A stretch of DNA of 64,000 nucleotides from Novosphingobium sp. Chol11 (GCF_900218065.1 NZ_OBMU01000001.1:786035-850034); one strand, 5' to 3'. Positions 27,649 to 36,555 are shown, counted from the stretch's first letter. Program-made: numbers and translations. The notes: generated by a model from the letters alone, not told the origin.

Positions 27649-27677
27649 GGGGGCGGGCATTGGCTCGCCCCTTTTTT
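27649..27677 (+). terminator. Terminator after gap
   Basis: A GC-rich hairpin (GGGGCGGGC...GCTCGCCCC with small mismatches) followed by six T. It separates gap from pgk, with a paired palindrome starting 2 bases later. Confidence 0.75.
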
Positions 27678-27678
27678 C

Positions 27679-27760
27679 GTCATCCCAGCGAAAGCTGGGA
27701 TCTCGTTTTTCTACTTACGTCCCGCCCGAGGCATGAGATCCCAGCTTTCGCTGGGATGAC
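27679..27760. repeat. Paired palindromic repeat, family A copy 3 (most perfect)
   Basis: An 82-bp unit. The first 26 bases (stem ATCCCAGC-GAAA-GCTGGGAT, feet GTC and CTC) are the exact reverse complement of the last 26 bases (27735-27760), with 30 bases between. It starts with GTCATC and ends with GATGAC. It lies between the gap terminator and the pgk ribosome-binding site. Confidence 0.9.
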
Positions 27761-27782
27761 GGTAGGGGCGGCTGGGAGCATC

Positions 27783-28988
27783 ATGGTGGCCAAGCCCTTC
27801 AAGACGCTGGACGATATGGGCGACATCAGCGGCAAGGCCGTTTTGGTGCGCGAAGATTTGAACGTGCCGATGCAGGATGGATCGGTGAGCGACGATACCC
27901 GCCTGCGGGCGGCGATGCCGACGATCCTGGAACTGGCCGATCGGGGCGCCAAGGTGCTGATCCTGGCGCATTTCGGGCGGCCCAAGGGGCAGAAGAACCC
28001 GGAATATTCGCTTTCGAAGATCACCCGTCCGCTGACGCAGGTGTTGGGGCGCGACGTTCAGTTCATTCCCGATTGCTGCGGCGAGGCTGCGGTGGACGGC
28101 ATCGCGGTGATGCGTCCGGGCGACATTTCGATCTTGGAAAATACCCGCTTCCATCCCGGCGAGGAAAAAAATGATCCGGCGCTGGTGGAAGCCATGGCGG
28201 CGATCGGCGACTTCTATGTGAACGACGCTTTCTCCGCCGCGCACCGTGCCCATGCGTCGACCGAGGGGCTGGCGCATAAGCTGCCTGCCTTTGCGGGCCG
28301 CTCGATGGAAAAGGAACTGGACGCGTTGCAGGCGGCGCTCGGCGAGCCGGTGAAGCCGGTCGCGGCTGTTGTCGGCGGTGCGAAGGTTTCGACCAAGCTT
28401 GATGTACTGAATAACCTGGTCGCGAAGGTCGATCATCTGATCATCGGCGGTGGCATGGCCAACACCTTCCTCCACGCGCGCGGGGTCGATGTCGGCAAGT
28501 CGCTGTGCGAGAAGGATCTGGCCGAAACCGCCGAGGCGATATTCGACAAGGCTGAGGCTGCGGGATGCACCATCCATCTGCCCTATGACGTAGTTGTGGC
28601 GAAGGAATTTGCCGCCAATCCCCCGTCGGTGCGGACGTGCAATGTGCATGAAGTCGCTGCCGACGAGATGATTCTGGACGTGGGCCCGGCGGCGGTCGAG
28701 GCGCTGGGCGATGCGCTCAAGAACTGCCGCACGCTGGTCTGGAACGGGCCGCTCGGCGCGTTCGAGATCGCGCCGTTTGACAAGGCGACGGTGGCGCTTG
28801 CCCAGACGGCGGCGGCGCTGACCAAGGAAGGCGGGCTGACGTCCGTGGCGGGCGGCGGCGATACGGTCGCGGCGCTCAACCATGCGGGCGTGGCGGGCGA
28901 CTTCACCTTTGTATCGACCGCTGGCGGCGCTTTCCTTGAGTGGATGGAAGGCAAGGACCTGCCGGGCGTCAGCGCATTGATGGTGTGA
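27783..28988 (+). CDS. pgk: Phosphoglycerate kinase
   Basis: Reversible transfer of phosphate from 1,3-bisphosphoglycerate to ADP. 401 residues from the ATG at 27783. Substrate-binding [14 protein letters not shown] with HFGRPKG and [16 protein letters not shown] fill the N-domain; [22 protein letters not shown] and [13 protein letters not shown] make the C-terminal nucleotide domain. The preceding 41 codons of open frame are translated repeat sequence (HPSESWDL...IPAFAGMT) and are not part of the protein. Confidence 0.96.
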   Translation: MVAKPFKTLDDMGDISGKAVLVREDLNVPMQDGSVSDDTRLRAAMPTILELADRGAKVLILAHFGRPKGQKNPEYSLSKITRPLTQVLGRDVQFIPDCCGEAAVDGIAVMRPGDISILENTRFHPGEEKNDPALVEAMAAIGDFYVNDAFSAAHRAHASTEGLAHKLPAFAGRSMEKELDALQAALGEPVKPVAAVVGGAKVSTKLDVLNNLVAKVDHLIIGGGMANTFLHARGVDVGKSLCEKDLAETAEAIFDKAEAAGCTIHLPYDVVVAKEFAANPPSVRTCNVHEVAADEMILDVGPAAVEALGDALKNCRTLVWNGPLGAFEIAPFDKATVALAQTAAALTKEGGLTSVAGGGDTVAALNHAGVAGDFTFVSTAGGAFLEWMEGKDLPGVSALMV

Positions 28989-29082
28989 ACTTCGGAAGCC
29001 GCCGTCTACAAAATGGCGGTTTTCTTCACTTTTTTGAAGCCGCCGAAGGGGCGGCGCAACCCTACAGAGAAGGTATGTGCAG

Positions 29083-29979
29083 ATGCTGGATCAGGACATG
29101 AAGAACAAGATTGCGGCCGGTAACGGCTTTATCGCCGCGCTCGACCAGAGCGGCGGGTCGACGCCCAAGGCGCTCAAGGGCTATGGCATCGAGGAAGGCG
29201 CGTGGAGCAATGACGAGGAGATGTTCGGCCTCATCCACGATATGCGCAGCCGCATCATCACCTCGCCCTGCTTCACCGGTGAAAAGGTGATCGGCGCGAT
29301 TCTGTTCGAACGGACGATGGACGGCGAAGCGGGCGGCAAGCCCGTGCCCCAGGCGCTGATCGAGCGCGGCGTGGTGCCCTTCATCAAGATCGATAAGGGT
29401 CTGGAGGATGAGGCGAACGGCGTTCAGATGATGAAGCCGATGCCGGAACTCGACGCGCTGCTGAAGCGGGCCAAGTCGCTCGGCGTGTTCGGCACCAAGG
29501 AGCGTTCGGTTATCAATCTCGCCAACCGCGAGGGCATCGCGGCCATCGTCAAGCAGCAGTTTGAGGTCGGCGCGCAGGTATTGGCCGCTGGCCTGATGCC
29601 GATGCTGGAGCCCGAGATCAACATCAAGAGCCCCGAGCGCGCAGAGGCTGACCAGATTCTGCTGGAGGAACTGCTCAAGGGCCTGGACGCACTGCCCGAA
29701 GGCCAGCAGGTGATGCTGAAGCTGTCGCTGCCCGCGAAGGCTGGCTTGTTCGATCCGCTCGTCGATCATCCCAAAGTGTTGCGCGTCGTGGCGCTGTCGG
29801 GCGGCTTCTCGCGTGCCGAAGCCTGCGTCGAGCTGGCGAAGAATCGCGGCATCATCGCGAGCTTCAGCCGTGCGCTGCTGAACGACCTGCGCCACCAGAT
29901 GAGCGAGGACGAGTTCAACGGCTCGCTAGGGCAGGCGATTGACGAAATCCACGCTGCCTCGACCAACAAGGCGGCTTGA
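29083..29979 (+). CDS. fda: Class I fructose-1,6-bisphosphate aldolase (Fda type)
   Basis: Schiff-base aldolase of the ~300-residue bacterial class I type known from Staphylococcus. Matching segments are NGFIAALDQSGGSTPKALKG, GAILFERTMD, VVPFIKIDKGL, GLMPMLEPEINI, and RVVALSGGFSRAEA with SFSRALLNDLR. Lysine residues in FIKIDKG and VMLKLSLP occupy the positions of the active-site lysines. The ATG at 29083 is favoured over the GTG at 29077 because GAGAAGG is 9 bases away. It completes the lower gluconeogenic/pentose cluster with tkt, gap and pgk. Confidence 0.92.
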   Translation: MLDQDMKNKIAAGNGFIAALDQSGGSTPKALKGYGIEEGAWSNDEEMFGLIHDMRSRIITSPCFTGEKVIGAILFERTMDGEAGGKPVPQALIERGVVPFIKIDKGLEDEANGVQMMKPMPELDALLKRAKSLGVFGTKERSVINLANREGIAAIVKQQFEVGAQVLAAGLMPMLEPEINIKSPERAEADQILLEELLKGLDALPEGQQVMLKLSLPAKAGLFDPLVDHPKVLRVVALSGGFSRAEACVELAKNRGIIASFSRALLNDLRHQMSEDEFNGSLGQAIDEIHAASTNKAA

Positions 29980-29985
29980 CCTCAC

Positions 29986-30462
29986 ATGACGGCCGCTGGC
30001 GACATTGGTCCAGCGGCCGTCCTTCGCCTGGGCGGCGGGGATGTGGAGAGGATGCGGGCGGCAAATGCGCTGTTCGCTGAGGTGTTCGATGATCCGCAAT
30101 CCTATGCGGCTCAGCCCCCGCCAGATCGCTATCTGCGCGATCTGCTGGCCGACCCGCGCTTCGTCGCGTTGGTGGCGGTGGAGGGTGAGCGGATCATTGG
30201 CGCGCTTGCCGCTTATGAGTTGCGCAAGTTTGAGCAGCAGCGCAGCGAAATCTATATCTATGACCTGGCGGTCGCGGCGGATCGGCGGCGGCAGGGTGTC
30301 GCCACGGCCTTGATCGACGCGCTGCGTCCCATCGCCATCGCGGCTGGAGCATGGGTCATCTATGTGCAGGCCGATCTGGAAGATGAGCCCGCGGTCGCGC
30401 TTTATACAAAGCTTGGCTCGCGCGAAGATGTGCTGCATTTCGACATCGCGCCACGCGGATAG
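29986..30462 (+). CDS. AAC(3)-I-like aminoglycoside N-acetyltransferase (GNAT)
   Basis: 158-residue GNAT protein. The block GALAAYELRKFEQQRSEI followed by YIYDLAVAADRRRQGVATAL (residues 72-109) and GAWVIYVQADLEDEPAVALY (121-140) is very close to the AAC(3)-I aminoglycoside 3-N-acetyltransferases, including the RRQGVA acetyl-CoA loop and the terminal REDVLHFDI. These enzymes acetylate gentamicin-type drugs and are usually on integrons. Here the gene is chromosomal, 6 bases after fda and with the same base composition as its neighbours, so it may be an ancestral or housekeeping homologue. Activity is not certain. Confidence 0.8.
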   Translation: MTAAGDIGPAAVLRLGGGDVERMRAANALFAEVFDDPQSYAAQPPPDRYLRDLLADPRFVALVAVEGERIIGALAAYELRKFEQQRSEIYIYDLAVAADRRRQGVATALIDALRPIAIAAGAWVIYVQADLEDEPAVALYTKLGSREDVLHFDIAPRG

Positions 30463-30479
30463 CGCCATTAGGGACGGAA

Positions 30480-31196
30480 CTAGCTGGCCATGGCCTTCAA
30501 CGCCTGCGCGTCATGGATCGCGTCCGCATTGATGTCGTTATTGAAAAAGGCCCAAACGGCGCGGCCTTGGCGAGCCTGGTCATTCATCCAACCCGCCCAT
30601 TCGCGCAGGTCATCCTCGGCATAGCGGCCCCAATATTTGCCTTTCCCGCCATGGAAGCGAACATAGGCGGCGTGGCCCGTGGCGATACGCGGGCTCGCTG
30701 ATCCGGGCATGTCATGTACGCAGAAGCTTGCGCCATGGCGGTCGAGCAGATCGTAGGTGGTGTGTTCGTACCAGCTGCTGTGGCGAAACTCGAAGACGGG
30801 GACGATGTCCGGCGGCTGGAGCTTGAGGAAGCTGTCGAGCCGGTCGGGATTGAAGGTGAGGCTGGGCGGAAGCTGGTAGAGGATTGGGCCCAGCGTAGGG
30901 CCGAAATGACGGAAGGACGCCATCATCCGCTCCATCGGCTCCTCGCAATGAGTAAGCTTCAGAGCCTGTGTGAGATAGCGGTTTGCCTTGACCGCATAGC
31001 CGAAGCCGGGCGGCGCCTGGTCGCGCCAGCCATCGACGGTCTCCGGCTTTGGAAGGCGGTAGAAGCTGTTGTTGATCTCCACCGTGCCGAAATGTTCGGC
31101 GTAGAAGGCGAACCAGCGCTTCATCGCCAGTTTTTCGGGGTAGAAGGCGCCGCGCCAGTGGCGATAGTTCCATCCCGAGCAGCCGATCCTGATCAT
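30480..31196 (-). CDS. DUF72 family protein (TIM-barrel, YecE-like)
   Basis: 238 residues with the DUF72 signature: IRIGCSGWNYRHWRG at the start, YAEHFGTVEINNSFYRLP, GFGYAVKANRYLTQ and LGPILYQLPPS, then FEFRHSSWY and YVRFHGGKG near the end, and AWAFFNNDINADAI. The family is a TIM barrel of unknown enzymatic role. It is convergent with the acetyltransferase gene (17-base gap) and divergent from thiE. The ATG at 31196 gives the usual N-terminus; the longer frame to 31232 lacks similarity. Confidence 0.85.
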   Translation of the reverse strand: MIRIGCSGWNYRHWRGAFYPEKLAMKRWFAFYAEHFGTVEINNSFYRLPKPETVDGWRDQAPPGFGYAVKANRYLTQALKLTHCEEPMERMMASFRHFGPTLGPILYQLPPSLTFNPDRLDSFLKLQPPDIVPVFEFRHSSWYEHTTYDLLDRHGASFCVHDMPGSASPRIATGHAAYVRFHGGKGKYWGRYAEDDLREWAGWMNDQARQGRAVWAFFNNDINADAIHDAQALKAMAS

Positions 31197-31270
31197 GAAA
31201 GGACAAGCCGCCGGACCTGGACGCGGTTCCATTCTTTTCCTTGGACGTCGAAACGCGCTAAGGGCTGCGC

Positions 31271-31984
31271 ATGACCGATTTCACCGACGAAGAGCTGGCG
31301 CTCGACCCGCATTTTGCCGACCAGTTCGAAAAGGGTTTCCGCCCGCCCTGCCAGCTTTACCTGATCTCGCCGCCCGCGATCGATGAAGGTTTCGTGACGC
31401 AGCTCGCAGAGGCTCTGGACGGCGGCAAGGTTGCGGCGTTCCAGTTGCGGCTGAAAGGTCTGGACGAAGACGCGATCGCCCGCGCGGCAGAGCCGTTGCA
31501 AAAATTGTGCGCGGAGCGGGAGGTTGCCTTCATCATCAACGACAGCGTTGCCCTGGCCAAAAGGCTGGGCGCGGATGGCGTGCATCTGGGGCAGGGGGAT
31601 GGCGATCCGCGAGAGGCGCGGAAGATTTTGGGGCCCAAGGTGCAGATCGGCGTCACGTGCCATGACAGCCGTCACCTTGCGATGGAAGCGGGGGAGGCGG
31701 GGGCGGATTATGTCGCCTTCGGAGCCTTTTATCCCACCACGACCAAGGACACCCATCATCGGCCGGAACCTTCGATCCTCAGCTGGTGGACCACATTGTT
31801 CGAACTGCCCTGTGTCGCGATCGGAGGGGTAACGGCGGACAATGCCGCGCCGTTGGTGGAAGCAGGGGCCGACTTCCTGGCGGTAAGCAGCGCGGTGTGG
31901 GCGCATCCGGATGGCCCGCGCGCGGGCGTTGCAGCGTTTTCGGCTGTGCTTGGTGGGGCCCAGGAGGTGACGCCCTCGCGCTGA
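31271..31984 (+). CDS. thiE: Thiamine-phosphate synthase
   Basis: Couples HMP-diphosphate and carboxythiazole phosphate to thiamine phosphate. 237 residues. Characteristic pieces are [25 protein letters not shown], the pyrophosphate-binding [39 protein letters not shown] and the phosphate-binding [20 protein letters not shown]. The ~30-residue N-terminal extension ([17 protein letters not shown]) is unusual for E. coli ThiE but seems normal in sphingomonads. No TPP riboswitch motif was seen in the 74 bases upstream. Confidence 0.9.
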   Translation: MTDFTDEELALDPHFADQFEKGFRPPCQLYLISPPAIDEGFVTQLAEALDGGKVAAFQLRLKGLDEDAIARAAEPLQKLCAEREVAFIINDSVALAKRLGADGVHLGQGDGDPREARKILGPKVQIGVTCHDSRHLAMEAGEAGADYVAFGAFYPTTTKDTHHRPEPSILSWWTTLFELPCVAIGGVTADNAAPLVEAGADFLAVSSAVWAHPDGPRAGVAAFSAVLGGAQEVTPSR

Positions 31985-32050
31985 ACCTGTCAAAGGCTCC
32001 GTATTTCTTGAGGAAGGAAGGGGCTTTGACGGGCTCAGCCCGAGCGGGTT
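31985..32050. repeat. Small inverted repeat downstream of thiE
   Basis: CTGTCAAAGGCTC (31987-31999) and GGGCTTTGACGGG are approximate inverted copies, followed by CTCAGCCCGAGCGGGTT. The right half resembles the TCGACAGGCTCG repeat. It may also serve as a 3'-end hairpin. Confidence 0.45.
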
Positions 32051-32169
32051 GAATATTTGGATTGAATTTGCCCTGCTTTAATTAGGCCTGCTGGATGCTG
32101 TTTGATCGAGGGAGGAAGCTTTCCCGGGCTTTGCGCGTTTCTCTTCCCGAACTTCGGGAGAGCATTGCC

Positions 32170-33270
32170 TTGAAAACATATCTGCTCGCGATCACGCTGC
32201 TTTGCACGGCTTGCAAGGTGTCTGTCACTGACGCGAATGAAAGCGGGGGCGCGCCTCCTGGGAACCAGACGGACGCGGCGCAGCAGGGCGCAGCAGCCAA
32301 GCCCGCGTCCGATCCCTACGCCTTCACCATCGTTCCGGAGCCCGGCGGCACGCCAGCGCGCGCGGATTCGATCTTGCAGGCGCAGGTGGCGCTTGACCGG
32401 GCGGGCTTTTCTCCCGGCGTGCTCGACGGGAAGGAAGGCATGTCCTTCACCGCCGCGCTGAAGGGTTTCCAGGAGGCCAAGGGCCTGCCGGAGACAGGCA
32501 AATATGATGACGCGACGGCCAAGGCCCTGCTGGGTGACAAGCCGCCGCCAGCGACATGGCTGGTGACGATCCCTGCGGAGTTCGCCCGTGGGCCGTTCAC
32601 CGCCATCCCCAAGGAATATGCCGATCAGGCCAAGCTGCCTGCGCTTGGCTATCGCAACCTCATCGAAAAACTGGCCGAGCGTTTCCATACCAAGCCTGAA
32701 GTGCTGGTGGCGTTGAATGCACCCAACACGAAGCTAGGGCCCGGAGCTACCGTGCGCGTGCCTGCCGTGGGCAACCAGCCGGTGGCCCAGATCGAGGGAG
32801 ATGAGCGCGGCTGGGGCACTACGCTGGCCAGCCTGGCGGTCGCCAAGGACCAGCCCCAGGCCGATCATGTCGTCGTCGACAAATCCGACGGCGTGCTGCG
32901 CGTTTTCGACAAGGCCAACAAGCTGATCGCGCAGTTCCCCGCGACCATGGGATCGGAACATGATCCGCTGCCGCTTGGTACATGGGAGATCAAGGGGATC
33001 AGCCGTAATCCCGATTTCCACTATAATCCCGACCTGTTCTGGGATGCCGACGCCAAGGATGAAAAGGCGGTGTTGAAGCCTGGGCCGAATGGGCCTGTCG
33101 GGGTGGTTTGGATCGACCTTTCGAAACAGCATTATGGTATCCATGGCACGCCTGAGCCCCAGACGATCGGCCGTACCGAAAGCCATGGATGCATCCGCCT
33201 CACCAACTGGGATGCGGCGCGGCTGGCGCAAATGGTGAAGAGCGGGGTCCAGGCGGTATTCCAGGCATGA
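32170..33270 (+). CDS. L,D-transpeptidase with peptidoglycan-binding domain (YkuD)
   Basis: Periplasmic cross-linking enzyme. From TTG 32170 (GGGAG 9 bases before it) the protein begins MKTYLLAITLLCTACK, a signal sequence with a possible lipobox Cys. A PG_binding_1 domain follows at about residues 70-120 (QVALDRAGFSPGVLDGK... KGFQEAKGLPETGKYDDAT), a LysM-like region at about 165-200 (EKLAERFHTKPEVLVALNAP), and the YkuD catalytic domain at about 230-366 with HYGIHGTPEP and catalytic Cys in ESHGCIRLTNWDA. An ATG at 32095 is open in frame but yields a poor signal peptide. Its stop overlaps the M23 gene. Confidence 0.9.
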   Translation: MKTYLLAITLLCTACKVSVTDANESGGAPPGNQTDAAQQGAAAKPASDPYAFTIVPEPGGTPARADSILQAQVALDRAGFSPGVLDGKEGMSFTAALKGFQEAKGLPETGKYDDATAKALLGDKPPPATWLVTIPAEFARGPFTAIPKEYADQAKLPALGYRNLIEKLAERFHTKPEVLVALNAPNTKLGPGATVRVPAVGNQPVAQIEGDERGWGTTLASLAVAKDQPQADHVVVDKSDGVLRVFDKANKLIAQFPATMGSEHDPLPLGTWEIKGISRNPDFHYNPDLFWDADAKDEKAVLKPGPNGPVGVVWIDLSKQHYGIHGTPEPQTIGRTESHGCIRLTNWDAARLAQMVKSGVQAVFQA

Positions 33271-33851
33271 GGAGGCCAGGACGGCGAGGATGTTTTGGCA
33301 TTTTACTCGCCGTCCTGCTGCTGCTCCTGTTCCTGAAAATGTGCGTTCGGATCGTTCCGGGAGACGGGCCTGAGCAGCGCGCCGTGCCCGAACGCCCGGC
33401 CGCGGCTGAGGCGGGGGCGCTTCTGATCCCGGTCGAGGGCGTGCCCCCAAGCGCGCTAACCGACACCTTTACCCAGGCGCGAGCAGGTGGTGTCCGGCCG
33501 CATGATGCGATCGACATCATGGCGGCGCGTGGCAGGGCCGTGCTGGCGGCTGCGGACGGGCGTATAGAGAAGCTGTTCACCAGCGCGGATGGCGGGTTGA
33601 CCATCTATGAGCGGTCGCCCGACGGCCGCCGCATCTATTATTATGCGCATCTGGACGGCTATGCCCCCGGACTGGCGGAGGGGCAGATGGTCAAGCGGGG
33701 GCAGAAGATCGCAACGGTAGGCAGCACCGGCAATGCCGATCCGGCGGCGCCGCACCTGCATTTTGCCGTCAATGAAATCGCGCCGGGGGAACCATGGTAC
33801 AGGGGGCGGGCGATCAATCCCTATCCCTTGCTGGCGCGGCCGATCCGATGA
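33267..33851 (+). CDS. M23 family metallopeptidase, membrane-anchored
   Basis: 195 residues with an uncleaved-looking N-terminal anchor ([17 protein letters not shown], about residues 11-27) and a C-terminal lysostaphin-like peptidase domain. The zinc ligands are present: His79 and Asp83 in [13 protein letters not shown], and His165 in PHLHF, with catalytic His128 in YYYAHLDGY. So it should be an active endopeptidase cutting cross-links. The ATG overlaps the stop of the L,D-transpeptidase by four bases. A cross-linker and a cutter are thus made from one coupled message. Confidence 0.9.
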   Translation: MRRPGRRGCFGILLAVLLLLLFLKMCVRIVPGDGPEQRAVPERPAAAEAGALLIPVEGVPPSALTDTFTQARAGGVRPHDAIDIMAARGRAVLAAADGRIEKLFTSADGGLTIYERSPDGRRIYYYAHLDGYAPGLAEGQMVKRGQKIATVGSTGNADPAAPHLHFAVNEIAPGEPWYRGRAINPYPLLARPIR

Positions 33852-33951
33852 GCCCACTTGCCCTTATCGGCGGCACGATGTAGAGGCGCGGCCAGCCTTT
33901 TTACATGAGGCCGGCTCTTTTCACCTTCAGACATATAGGCAGGCTCTTCCC

Positions 33952-34515
33952 ATGAAGATCAGCGGCGTCGAGATTCGTCCCGGCAACAATATCGAATATG
34001 ACGGAAGCCTGTGGCGGGCCGTCAAGATCCAGCACACCCAGCCCGGCAAGGGTGGCGCCTATATGCAGGTGGAACTGAAGAACCTGATCGACGGGCGCAA
34101 GAATAACGTGCGTTTCCGGTCGGCTGAAACGGTTGAACGCATCCGCCTCGACACCAAGGATTTCCAGTATCTTTATGCCGAAGGCGACATGCTCGTCTTC
34201 ATGGACACGGAAACCTATGAGCAGATCAACCTGCCGCAGGACCTGGTGGGTGACGCGTCCGCTTTCCTGCAGGACGGCATGATGGTCATGCTGGAAATGT
34301 ACGAGGAACGCCCGATCTCCGTGCAGCTGCCCGAAACGGTCGAGGCGACCGTGGTCGAGGCGGACGCGGTGGTGAAGGGGCAGACCGCTTCGGCCAGCTA
34401 CAAGCCCGCGATCCTCGACAATGGCGTGCGCGTCATGGTGCCGCCGCATATCGTGACCGGAACGCGCATCATCGTCGATGTGTATGAGCGGGAATATGTG
34501 AAGCGGGCTGATTGA
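33952..34515 (+). CDS. efp: Translation elongation factor P
   Basis: 187-residue EF-P, which relieves ribosome stalling at polyproline. The KOW-like domain I has the tip lysine Lys33 in QPGKGGAYM, a site usually modified with beta-lysine or similar. Domains II and III are complete ([38 protein letters not shown]). ATG at 33952. A longer frame into the M23 gene region is not part of it. No EpmA/EpmB genes are in the window, so the modification system cannot be judged. Confidence 0.95.
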   Translation: MKISGVEIRPGNNIEYDGSLWRAVKIQHTQPGKGGAYMQVELKNLIDGRKNNVRFRSAETVERIRLDTKDFQYLYAEGDMLVFMDTETYEQINLPQDLVGDASAFLQDGMMVMLEMYEERPISVQLPETVEATVVEADAVVKGQTASASYKPAILDNGVRVMVPPHIVTGTRIIVDVYEREYVKRAD

Positions 34516-34528
34516 ACTGCTGATTGTT

Positions 34529-34679
34529 CCCCTCCCGCAGGCGGGAGGGTCGAACGGAGGCACGTGACTCCGTTCGAGGGTGGGCGCGAGCGTCAGCGAG
34601 CCCTTGCCTCGTTCAAAGCGTTACATGCGATTGCTACGCAATCGTGCCCACCCCCGGCCCCTCCCGCTTGCGGGAGGGG
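34529..34679. repeat. CCCCTCCCGC-type composite palindromic element
   Basis: About 151 bp with hairpins at both ends: CCCCTCCCGC-A-GGCGGGAGGG (34529-34549) and CCCCTCCCGC-TT-GCGGGAGGGG (34658-34679). Inside are CGAACGGAG/CTCCGTTCG (34551-34576) and CGATTGC-TAC-GCAATCG. Its right end supplies the GGGGGGAG that precedes the downstream ATG. Confidence 0.8.
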
Positions 34680-34692
34680 GGAGATTGAGTAA

Positions 34693-35508
34693 ATGGTATC
34701 CCATTCCGGCCTTCTCACCGTCATGGAACGCGCCGCTCGCAAGGCTGGCGCGAAGCTGCGGCGGGACTTTGGCGAAGTCGAACATCTGCAGGTGTCGCGC
34801 AAGGGACCGGCGGACTTCGTGTCCAAGGCCGATCAGCAGGCGGAGCGCACCCTGGTCGAGGAGCTTCAGAAGGCACGGCCGGACTGGGGCTTCCTGCTGG
34901 AAGAGGGCGGGGTGATCGAGGGTGATCCCAACAAGCCGCGCTGGATCATCGACCCGCTCGACGGCACCAGCAACTTCCTGCACGGCATTCCGCATTTCGC
35001 GATTTCCATCGCCGTGGAAGAGCCCCTTTATAGCGGCAACAAGCGGGAAGTGACGACCGGCCTCATCTATCAGCCAGTGACGGATGAAAGCTATTGGGCG
35101 GAAAAGAGCCGCGGCGCGTGGCGGCATGACCAGCGCCTGCGCGTGTCAGCGCGCCGGGACCTGGGCGACTGCCTGATCGCCACCGGCATTCCGTTCATGG
35201 GCCATGGCGATTTTGCCCAATGGACGCGCATCTTCGGCGCCGTAGGTCCGTCGGTAGCCGGTATAAGGCGCTTCGGCGCGGCTTCGCTGGATCTCGCTCA
35301 TGTGGCTTCCGGGCGGTATGACGGTTTTTGGGAAAGCGGGTTGCAACCCTGGGATGTGGCTGCGGGCATATTGCTGGTGCGTGAGGCCGGGGGCTTCGTC
35401 ACTGACTTTCGTGGCGGGGATCAGCCGATCGAGCGCAAGGAAGTCATCGCGGGCAATGACGCCATCCATAGCAAGCTGCACAAGCTTGTTGCCGGAGCGC
35501 TGCGCTGA
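34693..35508 (+). CDS. suhB: Inositol monophosphatase family protein (SuhB-like)
   Basis: 271-residue Mg2+-dependent phosphatase. Motif A is IIDPLDGTSNFLHGIPHFA and motif B is WDVAAGILLVREAGG, both intact. LEEGG provides a further metal-site glutamate. FGAASLDLAHVASGRYDGFWE matches the dimer region. SuhB proteins hydrolyse inositol-1-phosphate and in enterobacteria also help rRNA transcription antitermination. The substrate here is not known. The gene starts 14 bases after a palindromic repeat and ends upstream of the nuo promoter region. Confidence 0.9.
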   Translation: MVSHSGLLTVMERAARKAGAKLRRDFGEVEHLQVSRKGPADFVSKADQQAERTLVEELQKARPDWGFLLEEGGVIEGDPNKPRWIIDPLDGTSNFLHGIPHFAISIAVEEPLYSGNKREVTTGLIYQPVTDESYWAEKSRGAWRHDQRLRVSARRDLGDCLIATGIPFMGHGDFAQWTRIFGAVGPSVAGIRRFGAASLDLAHVASGRYDGFWESGLQPWDVAAGILLVREAGGFVTDFRGGDQPIERKEVIAGNDAIHSKLHKLVAGALR

Positions 35509-35545
35509 GGCAGGCAATCGTTTCTGCGTACAAGAAGTAAACTCT

Positions 35546-35560
35546 TGCGAATCATTCTCA
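35546..35560. promoter_or_regulatory. Fur-box-like 7-1-7 site upstream of nuoA
   Basis: TGCGAAT-C-ATTCTCA is a 7-1-7 inverted repeat with two mismatches and close to Fur boxes. It lies 75 bases before the nuoA start in the only long gap upstream of the operon. It suggests iron-responsive control of complex I, which contains many Fe-S clusters. Confidence 0.5.
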
Positions 35561-35634
35561 TGGCGGGGGGCCTTGCTTCGCTTATGCGGCAGGCCTAAAG
35601 CGCGCCCATATTCATTTTCGCCCAGGGGATTCCG

Positions 35635-36009
35635 TTGGTCGATCTAGCCCAATATCTGCCGATCCTTATCTTTCTCGGGATCGCCTTGCTTCTTTCAGGG
35701 GCATTCGTGTTCCTGCCGATGCTGGTCGGCCGCCTGACGGGCGCGCATCAGCCCGATCCGGCAAAGCTGTCGGAATATGAGTGCGGCTTCCCGGCGTTCG
35801 AGGAACCGCGCAGCCAGTTCGACGTGCGATTCTATCTGGTCGCGATCCTGTTCATCATCTTCGACCTGGAAGCGGCGTTTCTCTATCCCTGGGCGGTCAG
35901 CCTGGATCAGATCGGCTGGGCCGGCTGGGCGACGATGATGATCTTCATAGCGGAGCTAGTGCTGGGCCTCGTCTATGCGTGGAAGAAGGGAGCCCTCGAT
36001 TGGGAGTAG
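35635..36009 (+). CDS. nuoA: NADH-quinone oxidoreductase subunit A
   Basis: Small hydrophobic subunit of complex I with three transmembrane helices ([57 protein letters not shown]). The family motif [21 protein letters not shown] is present. The start is probably TTG at 35635, with AGGGGA ahead of it. First gene of the 14-gene operon; it overlaps nuoB by 10 bases. Confidence 0.93.
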   Translation: MVDLAQYLPILIFLGIALLLSGAFVFLPMLVGRLTGAHQPDPAKLSEYECGFPAFEEPRSQFDVRFYLVAILFIIFDLEAAFLYPWAVSLDQIGWAGWATMMIFIAELVLGLVYAWKKGALDWE

Positions 36010-36554
36010 AACTGACCAGTCCCGCGCCCGGCACGATGTTGCCCGCGGGGACGCAGCCCGACCAGAATTTCTTCAACGCGCTGAACAGCGAGGTCAGCGA
36101 CAAGGGCTTCCTCGTCACGTCGACCGAAGAGCTTTTCCAATGGGCTCGGACCGGTTCGCTGTGGTGGATGACCTTTGGCCTTGCCTGCTGCGCGGTGGAG
36201 ATGATCCACGTCAACATGCCGCGTTACGACATGGAGCGGTTCGGCGCCGCGCCGCGCGCTTCCCCGCGCCAGTCGGACGTGATGATCGTCGCGGGAACGC
36301 TGTGCAACAAGATGGCTCCGGCGTTGCGCAAGGTTTACGATCAGATGTCCAATCCGAAATATGTCATTTCGATGGGCAGCTGCGCCAATGGCGGCGGCTA
36401 TTATCACTACAGCTATTCGGTAGTGCGCGGCTGTGACCGGATCGTGCCGGTCGACATATATGTGCCGGGCTGCCCTCCGACTGCCGAAGCGCTGTTGTAT
36501 GGCGTGATGCAGTTGCAGCGGAAGATCCGCCGGATCGGGACGATTGAGCGCTGA
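36000..36554 (+). CDS. nuoB: NADH-quinone oxidoreductase subunit B
   Basis: Carries cluster N2, the last Fe-S centre before quinone. The cysteine set is in [20 protein letters not shown] and [14 protein letters not shown]. 184 residues from the TTG at 36000, with AAGGGAG 8 bases upstream; an in-frame ATG at 36036 is also possible. Overlaps the nuoA end. Confidence 0.95.
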   Translation: MGVELTSPAPGTMLPAGTQPDQNFFNALNSEVSDKGFLVTSTEELFQWARTGSLWWMTFGLACCAVEMIHVNMPRYDMERFGAAPRASPRQSDVMIVAGTLCNKMAPALRKVYDQMSNPKYVISMGSCANGGGYYHYSYSVVRGCDRIVPVDIYVPGCPPTAEALLYGVMQLQRKIRRIGTIER

Positions 36555-36555
36555 T

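Noticed and set aside
27660..27782. 41-codon N-terminal extension of pgk
   Set aside because: It is translated repeat DNA (HPSESWDL...IPAFAGMT); PGK similarity starts at 27783.
31197..31270. Possible TPP riboswitch before thiE
   Set aside because: The 74-base gap is too short and lacks the conserved CTGAGA element.
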